This document shows positions 11,738-22,272 of a stretch of DNA of 64,000 bases, piece after piece (the stretch's first letter is position 1; every line of letters begins with the position of its first letter). Origin of the DNA: Coccinella septempunctata (taxonomy: Eukaryota; Arthropoda; Insecta; Coleoptera; Coccinellidae); NCBI RefSeq assembly GCF_907165205.1, contig NC_058194.1, positions 25,606,856 to 25,670,855 of the forward strand, given 5' to 3'. The translations under genes and the position numbers were made by a program. Below the pieces are notes generated by a model, which did not search any database, was not told the DNA's origin, and worked only from the letters and a program-made list of their open reading frames with translations.

Positions 11738-11771
11738 GCAACGTTTCGGCTAATATGTAGCCTTTATCAAG
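11738..11771 (-). ncRNA. Hammerhead-ribozyme-like motif, left arm of the 569 bp element
   Basis: Mirror copy of the motif at 12136-12169 on the opposite strand, with the same core substitutions and the same ggcta/tagcc stem II. Confidence 0.4.
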
Positions 11772-12135
11772 CTAAAATATGAAATGTTTTAGATCAATGT
11801 TACAAAATCAGAATTACAAAATATAAAAAATAAAACGATGTAAGACATTCAAAGAACAACAAAAAGCCATCAATGGTGAAGGGACTAACCTTCAGAACAA
11901 ATCATCAACAATTTGATTTAAAAAATTCATTGTCAGAAAAAACAAAGTCATGAAGAGTTAAAAGACAAATCAGGATAGAGCATCAACAACCAAACGATGT
12001 GGCGCGATTGAAAGAAATCACTCAATTGTACAATCCAAATCAGTCTAACGATTAACAATCTTATCAAGATGATTTATTTTTTATGTTTTGTAATTCTGAT
12101 TTTGTAACATTGATCTAAAACATTTCATATTTTAG

Positions 12136-12169
12136 CTTGATAAAGGCTACATATTAGCCGAAACGTTGC
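12136..12169 (+). ncRNA. Hammerhead-ribozyme-like motif, right arm of the 569 bp element
   Basis: Reads cttgataaa, then a 5 bp stem ggcta/tagcc with loop catat, then gaaacgttgc. This follows the hammerhead order CUGAUGA, stem II, GAAA. Core positions C3 and G8 are U and A, a pair-preserving double change. Cleavage activity is uncertain. Confidence 0.4.
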
Positions 12170-12714
12170 TGATTGAACAATAAACTGCCTATATGTTCCT
12201 ATGACCGTCATTCGCCACCCTTAGTGAAATATATTGGAACGAAATACCAAATTGACCGGAGATTACTATTCGACATTAGTGATCACTCTACGGGAAAAAA
12301 TTGAAGATAAAAGACGCGGAAAGCTATCCAAAGGTATTTTGTTTTTCCAGGACAACACCCCTGCACACAAATCTCATGTTGCGAAGCAAAACATTCGTGA
12401 TTTAGGGTTTGATTTACTAAAATACCCCCCTTATTCACCAGATTTGGCTCCATCCTACTATCATATCTTTCCTCAACTGAAAAAAAGTTTGAAAGGTCGT
12501 AAATTTTCTTCCAAAGAGGAGGTAAAAAAAGCTGTAGAGGTCTGGTTTGCAGAGCAAGTCGAAACATTTTGTTTGAAAGGTCTAGAGACGTTGCAGGTTC
12601 GCTGTAAAAAATGTATCCAATCAAGAGGAGAATATGTTGAGTGATAAAATATTTGGACATTGAAATTTTGTTTGGTTCTATAGTAGGCTAAGAATTTTTC
12701 AATATATCCTCGTA

Positions 12715-13670
12715 TATTGATTAAATTTCGAACTAATTCAAAGCTTTCATTTCGAATAGAAAGTGAACAATTATTGCCAAAGAGTACTTCACTGTTCTCT
12801 GAAAATTCCCGATAGGATTTCAGCAAGAATCCCATTATAACGGTTGAGAAATTGCACTCTGGAGCACTCCATGAAATAGTGATTCATGGCATTTATACCC
12901 TCCAATGAAATGCGATTAACTGTTTTAATTCGCCATAACAACTTCATCCAATACCTGTAGAATATCTTCTCAACAATCGAATCACCATTCCATCAAAGAG
13001 CTCCCAGTTCTTGAACGCATAAAATCCAGCTAATTCAATCGTAGATTCGTTTATCAACCCTATTCATTTTCAGTTTCAATTAATACATATAGTTCTTCGC
13101 GAGTTGTTCTGCATTGAGTTCACATAAAAGCTGAATAGAAAACCGAGGCAGCTGAATTGAATGTGGATTGTTATTGTGTATTTCAAGCACAATTAAATAC
13201 TAGTTCATTAATCAAATTTGAATGAAAATCGAGTTTTGTGCTAATACTGCGATTAATTATTACGTATTTCGTTGGCTTCAAGGGAGAAACTTATGACAAT
13301 AGAATAACTGAAACTATAAGTCCTTGTGAATCCATATCTGGAAAATTGTATATTGGATAACTCTGCTGTCGCGTAATGATTTCCCTTTGTCATGCACTGG
13401 AGATATCGGTTATTGCTATCGAAGTGTTACAAGGATTTTCTTCGAATATCTCAATAGTTATACATATAGAACAATTAATATGAACTAATTACCCCAAAAG
13501 GTGAAAAACTGTTGCGATTATCGAAGAATGATTTTATTTCCCGCCACTGTAGCCAACTGTCTTGCAAAAAGAACTGAACATCTGAAACTTAGGCCAGCTT
13601 AACCTGAAAAGAACACTTGGCAGAACAACACTTATTGAAACAAACAGAATACATATCCAAAATAAGCTGG
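12715..13670. other. Unassigned sequence
   Basis: AT-rich, with no gene, TIR or tandem repeat recognised between mariner copy 1 and the long TIR element. Confidence 0.4.
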
Positions 13671-13672
13671 CT

Positions 13673-15064
13673 ATAGGCAAAGATTATGGAGTAGAAAGAT
13701 AGGAAACGAAGCAACTAAAGTGATGTGAGCGCCATCTATGTTTCAAATGTGTTTTTAAGACTGGTTAAAATATCAATTCGAGGGACATTTACAGAAACAT
13801 ATGAAATTTCTGAGATTTCAGATGCCCATTTTGATCAAAGAAGTTTTGAATGTTTTGATTCTCGAACCGCCTTTTGTTTATCAAGCTCGTTCTAGTTGCT
13901 GATTATTGAATTTCTTGGTGAAAACCTCAAAATATTGTTCGAAAATTATTGTATGGTGAAGCTCTGTGGATCAAATAAAATGAATTTTACTGAGGAAAAT
14001 GGGAATGTATTAAAACTGGTAACACGTGACTCGGTCATTCATTGATTTTCATTTTCAGTGCTACGAAGTGAATAAAATTTTCAGGACGTAAAGGCCTGCA
14101 AACACTACTGACTACACCGTGTGCACTGAAGATTTTACTTCAATTCAATTGAGAACTGTTCATCCACGTGAATTGTTGTATGCAGGGAGCATCCCTTGCA
14201 TGAAGGGCCCATTTAAGGGAAATTATGACTTTTATACGTCCATTCAAAGATTCTCAATTGCCTTCAATAGATTCAGAAATGCAAAAGCTTTATGGATTTC
14301 TGTTTGGGTTTCTGTCAAATTGTTGTTTAAAAAGTCAAAGTTTTATGAAACCTTCTGTGAGTGTTTTGTTCATTCATTAATCAATTTGTATATTGTGTCA
14401 TAAAGACCATGGAGAAATCATAAAAAAGCATGAAGAAATTATACTGACGAGCTTGTATACCTCTGTAAGGTTTTTTTCAATTATGGTTCTAAAAATTTTG
14501 TAAATAATATGTAAGTAACGGAAATGTGTATCCTAGGAATTAATATTAATTTCTGATATAAATTGTACAAATTCAACTAAGTTTATCAATTGAAAACGTT
14601 TTCACAGAAAAAACACCTTTGATGTACCTATAGCAGATAACCATATACTCTTGTGTCCCAGTCAAAGCTCTATTCGTTGTTCATGATTTCAAATTTTTGT
14701 AAATTTTTTATAGATTGCAAATAAAAATTTATCACATCCAATAGCGTATTTCATTGATACCAATTGATTCCAAACAATGTTCAGATGAAAACTAACATCC
14801 TGGTCACAAAATAAAACCATCCTTTTGTTTTGTCGCTCAGGATGTTTGTTTTCTGGTCTCAATAAGGTCAATATTGAAATTCAATACAAGGAATAGAATT
14901 CAAATTTGGCGCAGAAAACTATTATTAAACACTTTTTTTGTATTGACAATACGTTTTCAGCGCCATCTCGTGGTCACATGTGTTTTCACTGGCCAAAATG
15001 TAGTCGGTTTTTAGTACTAGCGATATGAGGGCGTTTCATATCTTTCTACTCTATAATCTTTGGC
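13673..15064. mobile_element. ~1.39 kb element with ~38 bp terminal inverted repeats
   Basis: The left end (about 13671-13708) reads ataggcaaagattatgg then agtagaaagata and gaaacg; the right end (about 15030-15067) is its inverted counterpart with about five differences. The interior has no long ORF; the longest, at 14119-14403, is the dispersed-repeat segment shared with 1063-1300. Similar words (agcgccatct) lie just inside both ends. The target duplication is not clear. This looks like a non-autonomous DNA transposon of unknown superfamily. Confidence 0.65.
14119..14403 (+). repeat. Dispersed repeat segment inside the TIR element
   Basis: A 94-codon open frame whose middle (YTSIQRFSIA, then KSKFYETFCEC) aligns with the minus-strand relic at 1063-1300. 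The protein matches no domain I know, and the frame may be fortuitous. Confidence 0.45.
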
Positions 15065-15067
15065 TAT

Positions 15068-16540
15068 GGGCTTTGGATCATTAGATCAAGGCATTCAGAG
15101 TTTGGCAGGATTTATATACCTAATGGCATGTACAGGATATTCGATGAAATAATGCAAATTACTCAGCAACCTTTTGAGGAAAGCTTCTACGTGAGAAACA
15201 ACGAATACTCAACCACAAGATTACTGCTTGCATTATAAGGAGATGAAACTGGATAAGCAGGTCTACAACGACATATAGAAATTATAAAATGAAGAAGATC
15301 ACAAGAAGCTGCCGATGAAATACACGAGAGTTGCATTAAGTGCACTAAATGAATTAAAGAGCTCAGCCTAGTACTCTACTGTCTTTTACACTCTTTTTAT
15401 ACTCTACAGTATTTTACAACACTGTTGCAGAAGTAAGAATAACAGAAAGACCTTTTTAAATAAGAAAACATTGGTAGCTTCTAGCTCGTTGTTTTCCATA
15501 TATCGTTTGTGTTAGGGCACCCTTTATAATTGGTAACCTAGTTTAGACCAAAACTCAGCAAAAACGTAAACGAATAAAGACACTGTTTCAAAATAACGAG
15601 CTCGTGGTAAGGAACGATAACGAGAAAATCACGATAGCCAGGGTCGAACATAATTCAATTAGTCTGCTTCACCCAGATACCCACGGTCAATTTTAATCAC
15701 GTCATCAGGCCCTCGACCAAACAGTCTTCGGATCATATCTGGACCATTCATTTACCGGGCAGTTACCCGAATCGATGGCCAACTATCGGAGGAATGAATG
15801 TGCGATTAGAACACCAATTAAATATTAGTTATCTGCCAGATGTGAGATCCTGAGGGAGGCCGCTTGCAAGCAGCCTACGATCGTATCCAGACGACTGAAA
15901 ATCCGAGATACGACCGACCTAAGCTGCGGTAACAAGGGTTCTATTCGACGTAGTTGGAGTTTCGGTTATTGCATCGGGTTCATTACGTATGGCTCTTGTG
16001 GCATTGATAAATTTCTCGCAAATTACTTTCTCGACGCAGACGTGGATGTTGTAAATAGTTCGAAGGCAGGGGAGTGTCCACTTGGGGTTTTTTTATCTCA
16101 GCAGGCGTTTTAATTCGAGGATTTTTCCAGGAGCGAAAACAATGAGCAGTATCTACTTCACCCTTAGTCTCTAGAGATCAACAACTCAACAATATACTTC
16201 AGAAATTAGCTGGTCCTTCATGGAGCCACTTCGTACGGCATATTCGGCCTTAGTTTTTTTCTGCTGCTGCTCTGTTTGGTTGAACAGTGCTCACATCAAT
16301 AAAATCGTTATCCTACTCAATTATTCTATGAGGATTGCTACTACATCCATCATATCTACACCTCTGCGTCGGTTATCGTTCTTTCAAACATCGTGCCACC
16401 TCTTATTCGCCGACAGGTGGCAATCTCGAAGACTTGGAATGAATTATGAATTCCACTCCTTCCCAAATTTAATCCCGATTTCACTCATTTATAGGAACCC
16501 AAGGAGGTCGTCAATGATGTTGATAAAACCGACAACATCC
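15068..16540. other. Unassigned sequence, including a GC-richer island
   Basis: The stretch about 15700-16080 is less AT-rich than its surroundings (ccctcgaccaaacagtcttc and following) and has no long ORF or repeat match in the window. It is a candidate for host single-copy DNA. Downstream, at about 16450-16500, a segment ccttcccaaattt resembles part of the LINE relic at about 40620-40650, which hints at another LINE fragment. Confidence 0.35.
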
Positions 16541-16548
16541 TTAGGGGC

Positions 16549-17016
16549 CTAAGCCGTTACCTCGTGAGTATCCAGGACCTGTTTCCACATATGAGTGGTT
16601 CTTAGGTTCGCCATTTCTGGACACTTGCATACCATGTGTTCAGCTGTTTCTGCTTCTGATCCACAGAGCCTACAAATATCATCTGCTGACTTTCCCATAA
16701 GATACAAATGATATTTGTACCGACAGTACCCTGTCAGCATTCCCACCGTCACCCGAAGCTCAGCTCGTGGCAGCTTTAGCAGGTTCCTGGTGGAGTTCCG
16801 CGAAATCATCACGAATTTCTTTGATTGAGTAAGTCCAGGAGTGGATATTATGTTGTTCAACACCCATTGTTGGACAGCTGCCTGAAATTGGTATTTTCCA
16901 AGCCCACATAAAGGCTCAGGTCCAGCAGGTGTTAACCTTGATGCGCTTTTTGCAAATTCATCGGATTTCTCATTTCCTTCAACACCACAATGGCCTGATA
17001 CCCATAGTAGTGTCAC
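16549..17016 (-). pseudogene. LINE ORF2 C-terminus: end of RNase H plus zinc-finger-like tail
   Basis: A 155-codon open frame opens with LLWVSGHCGVEGNEKSDEFA, the last conserved block of the RNase H domain found in I/R1-group and some Jockey-group non-LTR retrotransposons; its catalytic Asp (KSD) is retained. It then has a C-terminal CRLCGSEAETAEHMVCKC motif, the CCHC-like tail of those proteins. Everything upstream (endonuclease, RT, most of RNase H) is missing. It is related to, but clearly different from, the copy at 42426-43676. It is an old 5'-truncated LINE remnant. Confidence 0.8.
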
Positions 17017-17084
17017 TTTGTTGTCTCTGTCAGTTGCTTCATGGTATTACGGCACTCCTTTGTCAGCAGAGATCTCTTTTTTGT

Positions 17085-17400
17085 TTTCAGATTATTCTCA
17101 CTTCGTCAACCATCATGGTAACAAGAAGAGGGAAGAGGTTTTGTTTTTGGATTTTGTCCTGTGTAGAAGATGTCCTTCAATATGAAAATTGCAGCTTATT
17201 CTTCACACAAATTCAATATCATTACACTAATACGGGCAGACAGAGAGTTTTTTCTGAGTTTTTTATCTCTCTTTTCATATATCATACGTATGGTACCCCG
17301 TTAACATTTTTCCTCTGCTTACCCTGAGATCTGTAACGAGGAACTGGTTCTAGGATCTGTCTCTTGTTGTCATTTCTTTACACCCACTTCATTGTTTTTA
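17085..17400 (+). repeat. LINE 3' region, copy in plus orientation
   Basis: Words such as cagattattctcacttcgt, caaccatcatggta, gacagagagttttttctgag and ttgttgtcatttctttacac recur in the same order but inverted at 39840-40150, where they follow a recognisable LINE ORF2 tail. This is therefore the 3' untranslated part of the same LINE family. Confidence 0.65.
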
Positions 17401-20213
17401 GATTGTAAATAAATAACAGCTGAACACAAAGTTCGAGAACGATTTAGCAATAATATTGGAGTACCTCATGGTTCAATTCTAGGCCCCGTGCACTTCATTC
17501 TATTTGTTGATAGCTTGTTGAGTGGTCTTAGAAGTCGTGGGAGATAAATATCCTAGCTACAAACAGTCATCTTAACTGATATATTGGTTTTTCCATTAAA
17601 AAGGGACAAATGAAAGAAATATGACGCGCAAAAATCAATAGGCAATATTTTGAGCTGAAATATGAACAGTAATTCCATCAACCACTGATAACAATGGGCC
17701 CTTTATATTATTGATGATAAATAACTGGGAATCGAGGACAACTCCAAAAAGTCACTGACAAAACCCCAAAAAGCAACTGTTTGCAACAGCATTACGGAAA
17801 TTTCCCCCTTTTCAACTGAAAACTTATTCAAATGTCCCTATCGATACATTACTATTGGTCGCTGAAAAGAATTGATCGAAAAACATTCAGCCCCATTGTT
17901 AACACAACTTTCTGAAAAATCTGCCCCAGTTTTATTGAATGGTATCTCTGTTCGGGACGTTTCTGCCGAGGTAGATAAGTTTGAGAAGTTTTCAATAGAG
18001 TTTCGAAAGTTTTACGAAGACAAGTATAGAGTAATATGAGTTTATTAGTTCCGATCATAAACTTGAAGATTGGACTGATGCTTGAAGGCATTGAATGCTA
18101 CCTGGAAATCTGGATTCGGGGTATCAAGGTAGAAAATTGAACGTGCATTGAAAAATCTTATTGGCGCCCAATTGAGGATTATTTTCCTGCATTCAATTGT
18201 TCAATTATTCGAATAAGATAATGGATAAAAAATAATATAATTTAACACAGGATGTGTCACCATTCCAAGAAGAAGTTGAGTTAGTTCATGAATATCAACA
18301 ATTGTTAACATCTGAATCATGTCACAGACACAAAATGGAATAAATTTTTTGAGGAAAGCTCAAATCACTTGTGAGAAGTGTACAGAAGCGAGGCAGAACT
18401 GTATCACAACAATTAATGTAGAAGCTCACTTTGGAGACAGTAATTAATACAGAGGATGACAGGAAATCGATTAGTGTTTATCAAAATGATGAGATTACTC
18501 ATAGCTCCTTGATGACAGGAATCGATAAGGTCTATAGGTAGCTGAAATTTACATTGTTGTTGCTATCGACGCCATTGTTTTCCCAGAGGAGGATTCATAA
18601 CTGATAGCCCGTGGGAACATTATCTCTCATTAACTTTTTTCGATTCATTAAAATGAGGAGCTCCTATGTTATCGATCTCCTTTCCAATTATTATCTGGAT
18701 ATAATAATTATTTACCAATTTTCGAGAATATTACAGGGTGGAATGAAAAAGAAATCAGAAAAAGTAGTTTATATTTGGAGTTCTTTCTTTCTCCAACCAT
18801 AATATACTGTGGAAAATCTATAGAAATCATAGAGTGAACATTGGTGCTCAGTATGGTTTGAATACTGTGAAAAAGATTGAACCTATTTTCATTAACTTTG
18901 TTCATTAATTCTGTTTCAGGTCTTCCGCTAATCAACTTCTCAGTTTCGTCAAAAAATTCCAAAGGCAGGATAAATTGAACACATGTGTGCTAATCCACGT
19001 CAGTTTGTCAAAATGAAAAATGTAAAAACAGAAAAGCAGTTCCCCATATCTGTACTCCATACAAAAATGTACGAAAGAGAAAATGAGATCGGAATCCAAC
19101 GCCAACCTAAGCTCTTTGAGCCTTGAATCTTCATTAAGAATTTAGGGGTACTCGTACGGTGCGTTGTCATAAAAAATATAGTAGGTTGCAGTATTTTGAA
19201 TGCGTGAAATTAAATTCATCAGAGAAAAAAACTGCGGAGTATATTCTCCATTTGAATTTCTGTTATGGAATTGAATAATATCAATAGTTCAATCAAAACT
19301 ATTCTCACACTGCACATTATTTTAAAAACCAGGAAATACCTATCTACTATCCAAAATTAACCAATTATAATGATTCGAATGACAACTGCTATAAAAAATA
19401 AAATTAGAAAAAGCTAATCTTAGAAAGAAAGAAGTAAATGATTGAAGAATCTATTCTAGAAACTGTTATACTCACTGTTGAAAACTATTTTATTCCATCC
19501 TGCAGTATTTCACATAGCTGATATTCACTACCTACATAATTTTCTTGTTATTCTATCAAATTATGCATGCGAGATACCGTTTTATTATGGTTTTTGATTC
19601 TTTTATGGGAATAGACGTCTGATAATATCTCTTATATGCTAATAACACCATTTTCAGTTGTTTTCTCCACTGAATTGTCGGAATGATCCAAAAGTTAGTA
19701 TCATAGAAATGTGTACATTCCGTACCTCTGCTCTGGGTTATAGAACTGGAAATATTATACAGAAAATAAAACATCCTCCGTTAAAAATTTCTCCAATTCA
19801 ATTCACAATTTCTTTGTGTGGACCTACCCCAAGGCAATCGATATACGAACAAAATCCGCTCTAATATTTATTTCGTTGCAAAATGGAGAATGCGCCGGTC
19901 ATTCATAGAATATTATATGACCTTTTCACAAATTTCGACGATAGTTGACTGTTTACCTTAAATTTGAAATAAAATGTGAAAATTTCAATAGCCTCGACTC
20001 AATAATTGGTAACACTTACTGAAAGGATCAATTTTTGCAGTACGAGATGCCTTTCAATATGAAATATTTCAGCTTACGAATATTTGTGAACAGTTTAATT
20101 TCTTACAATCCACTACACTCAGAAAGGGTTTTCTTACTGGGGTTTTCCTCTAAGCTCCCTAAGCTACGCCTAATTCTATAGGATCTAAAACTGTTTGTCA
20201 TACATACTTATTG
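17401..20213. other. Unassigned sequence
   Basis: AT-rich, with short open frames only and no long inverted or tandem repeat recognised. A fragment ttggagtacctcatggttca (near 17457) translates to GVPHGSILGP, resembling the VPQGSVLGP block of LINE reverse transcriptases, so a small decayed RT piece may lie at about 17450-17530. Confidence 0.4.
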
Positions 20214-20215
20214 TA

Positions 20216-20770
20216 CAGGGTGTTCCTAAATTGAACGTACAAACGAAAAGAGGAGATTCCTTAAGTGAGTTTAAAAAAAAAAGTCCCATAAACATGGGGT
20301 CGCAAACGTTTCGTTTTCGAGATACAGAGTGTTGAAGTTTGAATTTTTTTCAAGTTTTTTTCTCATAGTATCTACACTTCACAAGATATTCAACTGAAAT
20401 TTGGCATAGATATTACATTTTAGAGTTCTCACCACGTGACATGGCAATTTCGATAGAAGATCTACAGGGTGATATTTTTTCTGGAACATTGCCACCTGTT
20501 CTTCTGCAGAACTTTTTTTTGGTGAGCAACTGTTAATTTGAAAAAATGTAAAAAGAAGCTTTGTTCTTATACTAAACTTTTCGGTCTCTTGTAGTTTTGT
20601 CGTATCTACCAACGATTTCGAGAAAAAAAACTTGAAAAAAATTCAAACTTCAACACTCTGTATCTCGAAAACGAAACGTTTGCGACCCCATGTTTATGGG
20701 ACTTTTTTTTCTTAAACTCACTTGAGGAATCTCCCCTTTTTGTTTGTACGTTCAATTTAGGAACACCCTG
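20216..20770. mobile_element. Foldback MITE with ~155 bp inverted repeats and TA duplication
   Basis: The ends read cagggtgttcctaaattgaa inward and are flanked by TA (20214-20215 and 20771-20772). The arms run to about 20370 and from about 20615, sharing aacgaaacgtttgcgacccc and surrounding sequence with few differences. The interior is ~245 bp with no ORF. It has the same terminal motif (CAGGGTGTYCC) and target as the element at 2552-3248, but the rest of the arms is unrelated, so it is a different family of the same type. Confidence 0.85.
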
Positions 20771-20772
20771 TA

Positions 20773-21864
20773 TATTAACCATCATTAAAAATATTGGAAG
20801 CTCTTGTTCTCTATCTGTTCAGATTATACCATACCATTCTGAAATTTGGAAACTTCCAGATACATCACTACAAAACTTATAATGAGAGTTTTAAAAGAAA
20901 AGTTTCAACAAATAATACAGATGGTTTTTTCACTTATAAAAGATTCATTTTTCATTATCGAGTCCAACCACGAGAATTGACCGAACATTGAACCTGTTTT
21001 TCATTAAACTAGTTGCGCTGAAAGAAGGGAGAAAGTTGTGTACTAAAAGGGCCCTAAAGTTAGATTAATGTTGTTGAAGATATAATGGAAGAAGTTTCAC
21101 CCCAACACACTGGTGACTCGGTAAGAAAAAGATAATGAAGTGTAGTGCTTAAACTAGCTTGTGAATATTGGGTTCCATTGATTTTTTCACATTGTGAATC
21201 ATTCTAAATCTCATGGTTTCTCATAAACTGTTATGTGTATTGCTGAATTTCCTTCTACACACCATTGATCCGCGGTACTCCCCGAATAACCTTCTTGGAT
21301 GGATTTAGTGAAAAAACATTGACTGAAATCACGTAAGTTCAATCGACATTGTTATCTCTAAAAAGCACAGTCGAATTTTTCCAAACCCTGAAAGAACTGG
21401 AGCCCAATACGCTGCCCTAATCAAAACGTCGTCGTTTCCACAGAGCACGTACGTCGTAATTGAACACGGAAAGTATCTCATCTCTTGAAATCCTTTTTAC
21501 GAGGACGGTGTCCTTGGTGTGCCCCCAAATAATTATTACCCTCCCAAGAGCCTTGCATATTCCATTTAATTAAGTTAATTGAACCCACATTTGTCTGTTC
21601 CAACGACTGATATTTGACCGAGCCATCCAGACCACGGATCCATTATGCTCGTGGAGGGGCGTGTTTGTGTTCGATATGAAAATGTACTTCCGGTCTGATG
21701 CCAGCCGGATCCTTTGTTTCCAGGAATTTCATCTCCGTGAAACTCGATAAGGACTGAGTGATATTCGGCAGAGAATTGGAGGAATCGGTAATGAACTGTG
21801 GATTACTTCCATCATCAATTTTTCATTTTTCTTTATTTCGAATCGTTCTTTGGTGTAAATTGAA
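20773..21864. other. Unassigned sequence with a GC-richer island
   Basis: About 21250-21730 has fewer repeats and higher GC than its surroundings, including gccagccggatcctttg. No ORF of note was seen. It could be single-copy host DNA with regulatory content, but nothing in the sequence proves it. Confidence 0.35.
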
Positions 21865-21979
21865 AACAAAATGTAATAGTAACTTGGTTATCATCCATTG
21901 TATTAGAATTAGGAAAGAAAGAATATATTGGGAGTGTTGGACACTGTTTATTATCTATTGTTCACTGTGTAACAATGCC

Positions 21980-22011
21980 GACGTTTCGAAACAAATCGTT
22001 TCTTTTTCAAG
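21980..22011 (-). ncRNA. Hammerhead-ribozyme-like motif, left Penelope arm
   Basis: Mirror image of 26265-26296 on the minus strand, identical in sequence. Confidence 0.4.
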
Positions 22012-22272
22012 GCTGTAAATAAATACAAAAAGTATACTATAAGACACACAATATGACATAACATGAAAATAAATTACCTAGTTACGAGAACAATATTGTA
22101 CGCTTTTTAAAAACATTAGGATTCAACAAAGAAATCAAAATATCCTGGAGAGCAGACATACAATCCCATCACTTTATCCGTTTCTATATTTATGATAATG
22201 ACATCAACATAAGGTTATAAAATATTGATCAGGAATGGTCTTAACACTATTGACGAGGCCAGCTATTACTTA

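Larger units (their letters stand above)
11686..12254. mobile_element. 569 bp inverted-dimer element, Penelope/hammerhead type, non-autonomous
   Basis: Inside mariner copy 1, flanked by a perfect 14 bp duplication accggagattacta (11672-11685 and 12255-12268). Two inverted arms of equal length, 149 nt (11686-11834 and 12073-12221), start agggtggcgaatgacg and differ at only a few positions. After the right arm comes a one-sided tail of 33 nt (12222-12254). Each arm holds a hammerhead-like motif and a caataaact word, as does the Penelope-like element at 21879-26366. There is no ORF. A long variable duplication plus a one-sided tail argues against a cut-and-paste MITE and for target-primed reverse transcription. 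Confidence 0.7.
11044..12644 (+). pseudogene. mariner transposase, copy 1 (disrupted)
   Basis: Pieces of a DD34D mariner transposase: an N-terminal helix-turn-helix part from about 11044 (EYRAIIKYLYLKGLRGKQI), a middle part with the first catalytic Asp in TMDETWVHFYDPE (about 11500), and a C-terminal part with DNTPAHKSH and YSPDLAPSYYHIF. A stop near 11149, frame changes near 11260 and 11550, and the 569 bp insertion at 11686-12254 break it. The last catalytic Asp, in the PSDYH block of copy 3, is Tyr here. It retains the DRSGRPVSVSV linker that copy 3 has lost. Confidence 0.88.
10693..12712 (+). mobile_element. mariner copy 1 carrying two nested insertions
   Basis: The ends (caagaatgtattgatat at the left, atatatcctcg at the right) match the termini of the other two mariner copies here and are flanked by TA (10691-10692, 12713-12714). 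Length is 2020 bp; removing the 193 bp MITE and the 569 bp inverted-dimer element with their target duplications leaves about 1.24 kb, the normal mariner size. The left terminus has diverged from the cgaggatgtat of the other copies. Confidence 0.9.

Noticed and set aside
11686..12254. Ordinary cut-and-paste MITE
   Set aside because: A 14 bp duplication and an unpaired 33 nt tail do not fit a DNA transposon with symmetric ends.
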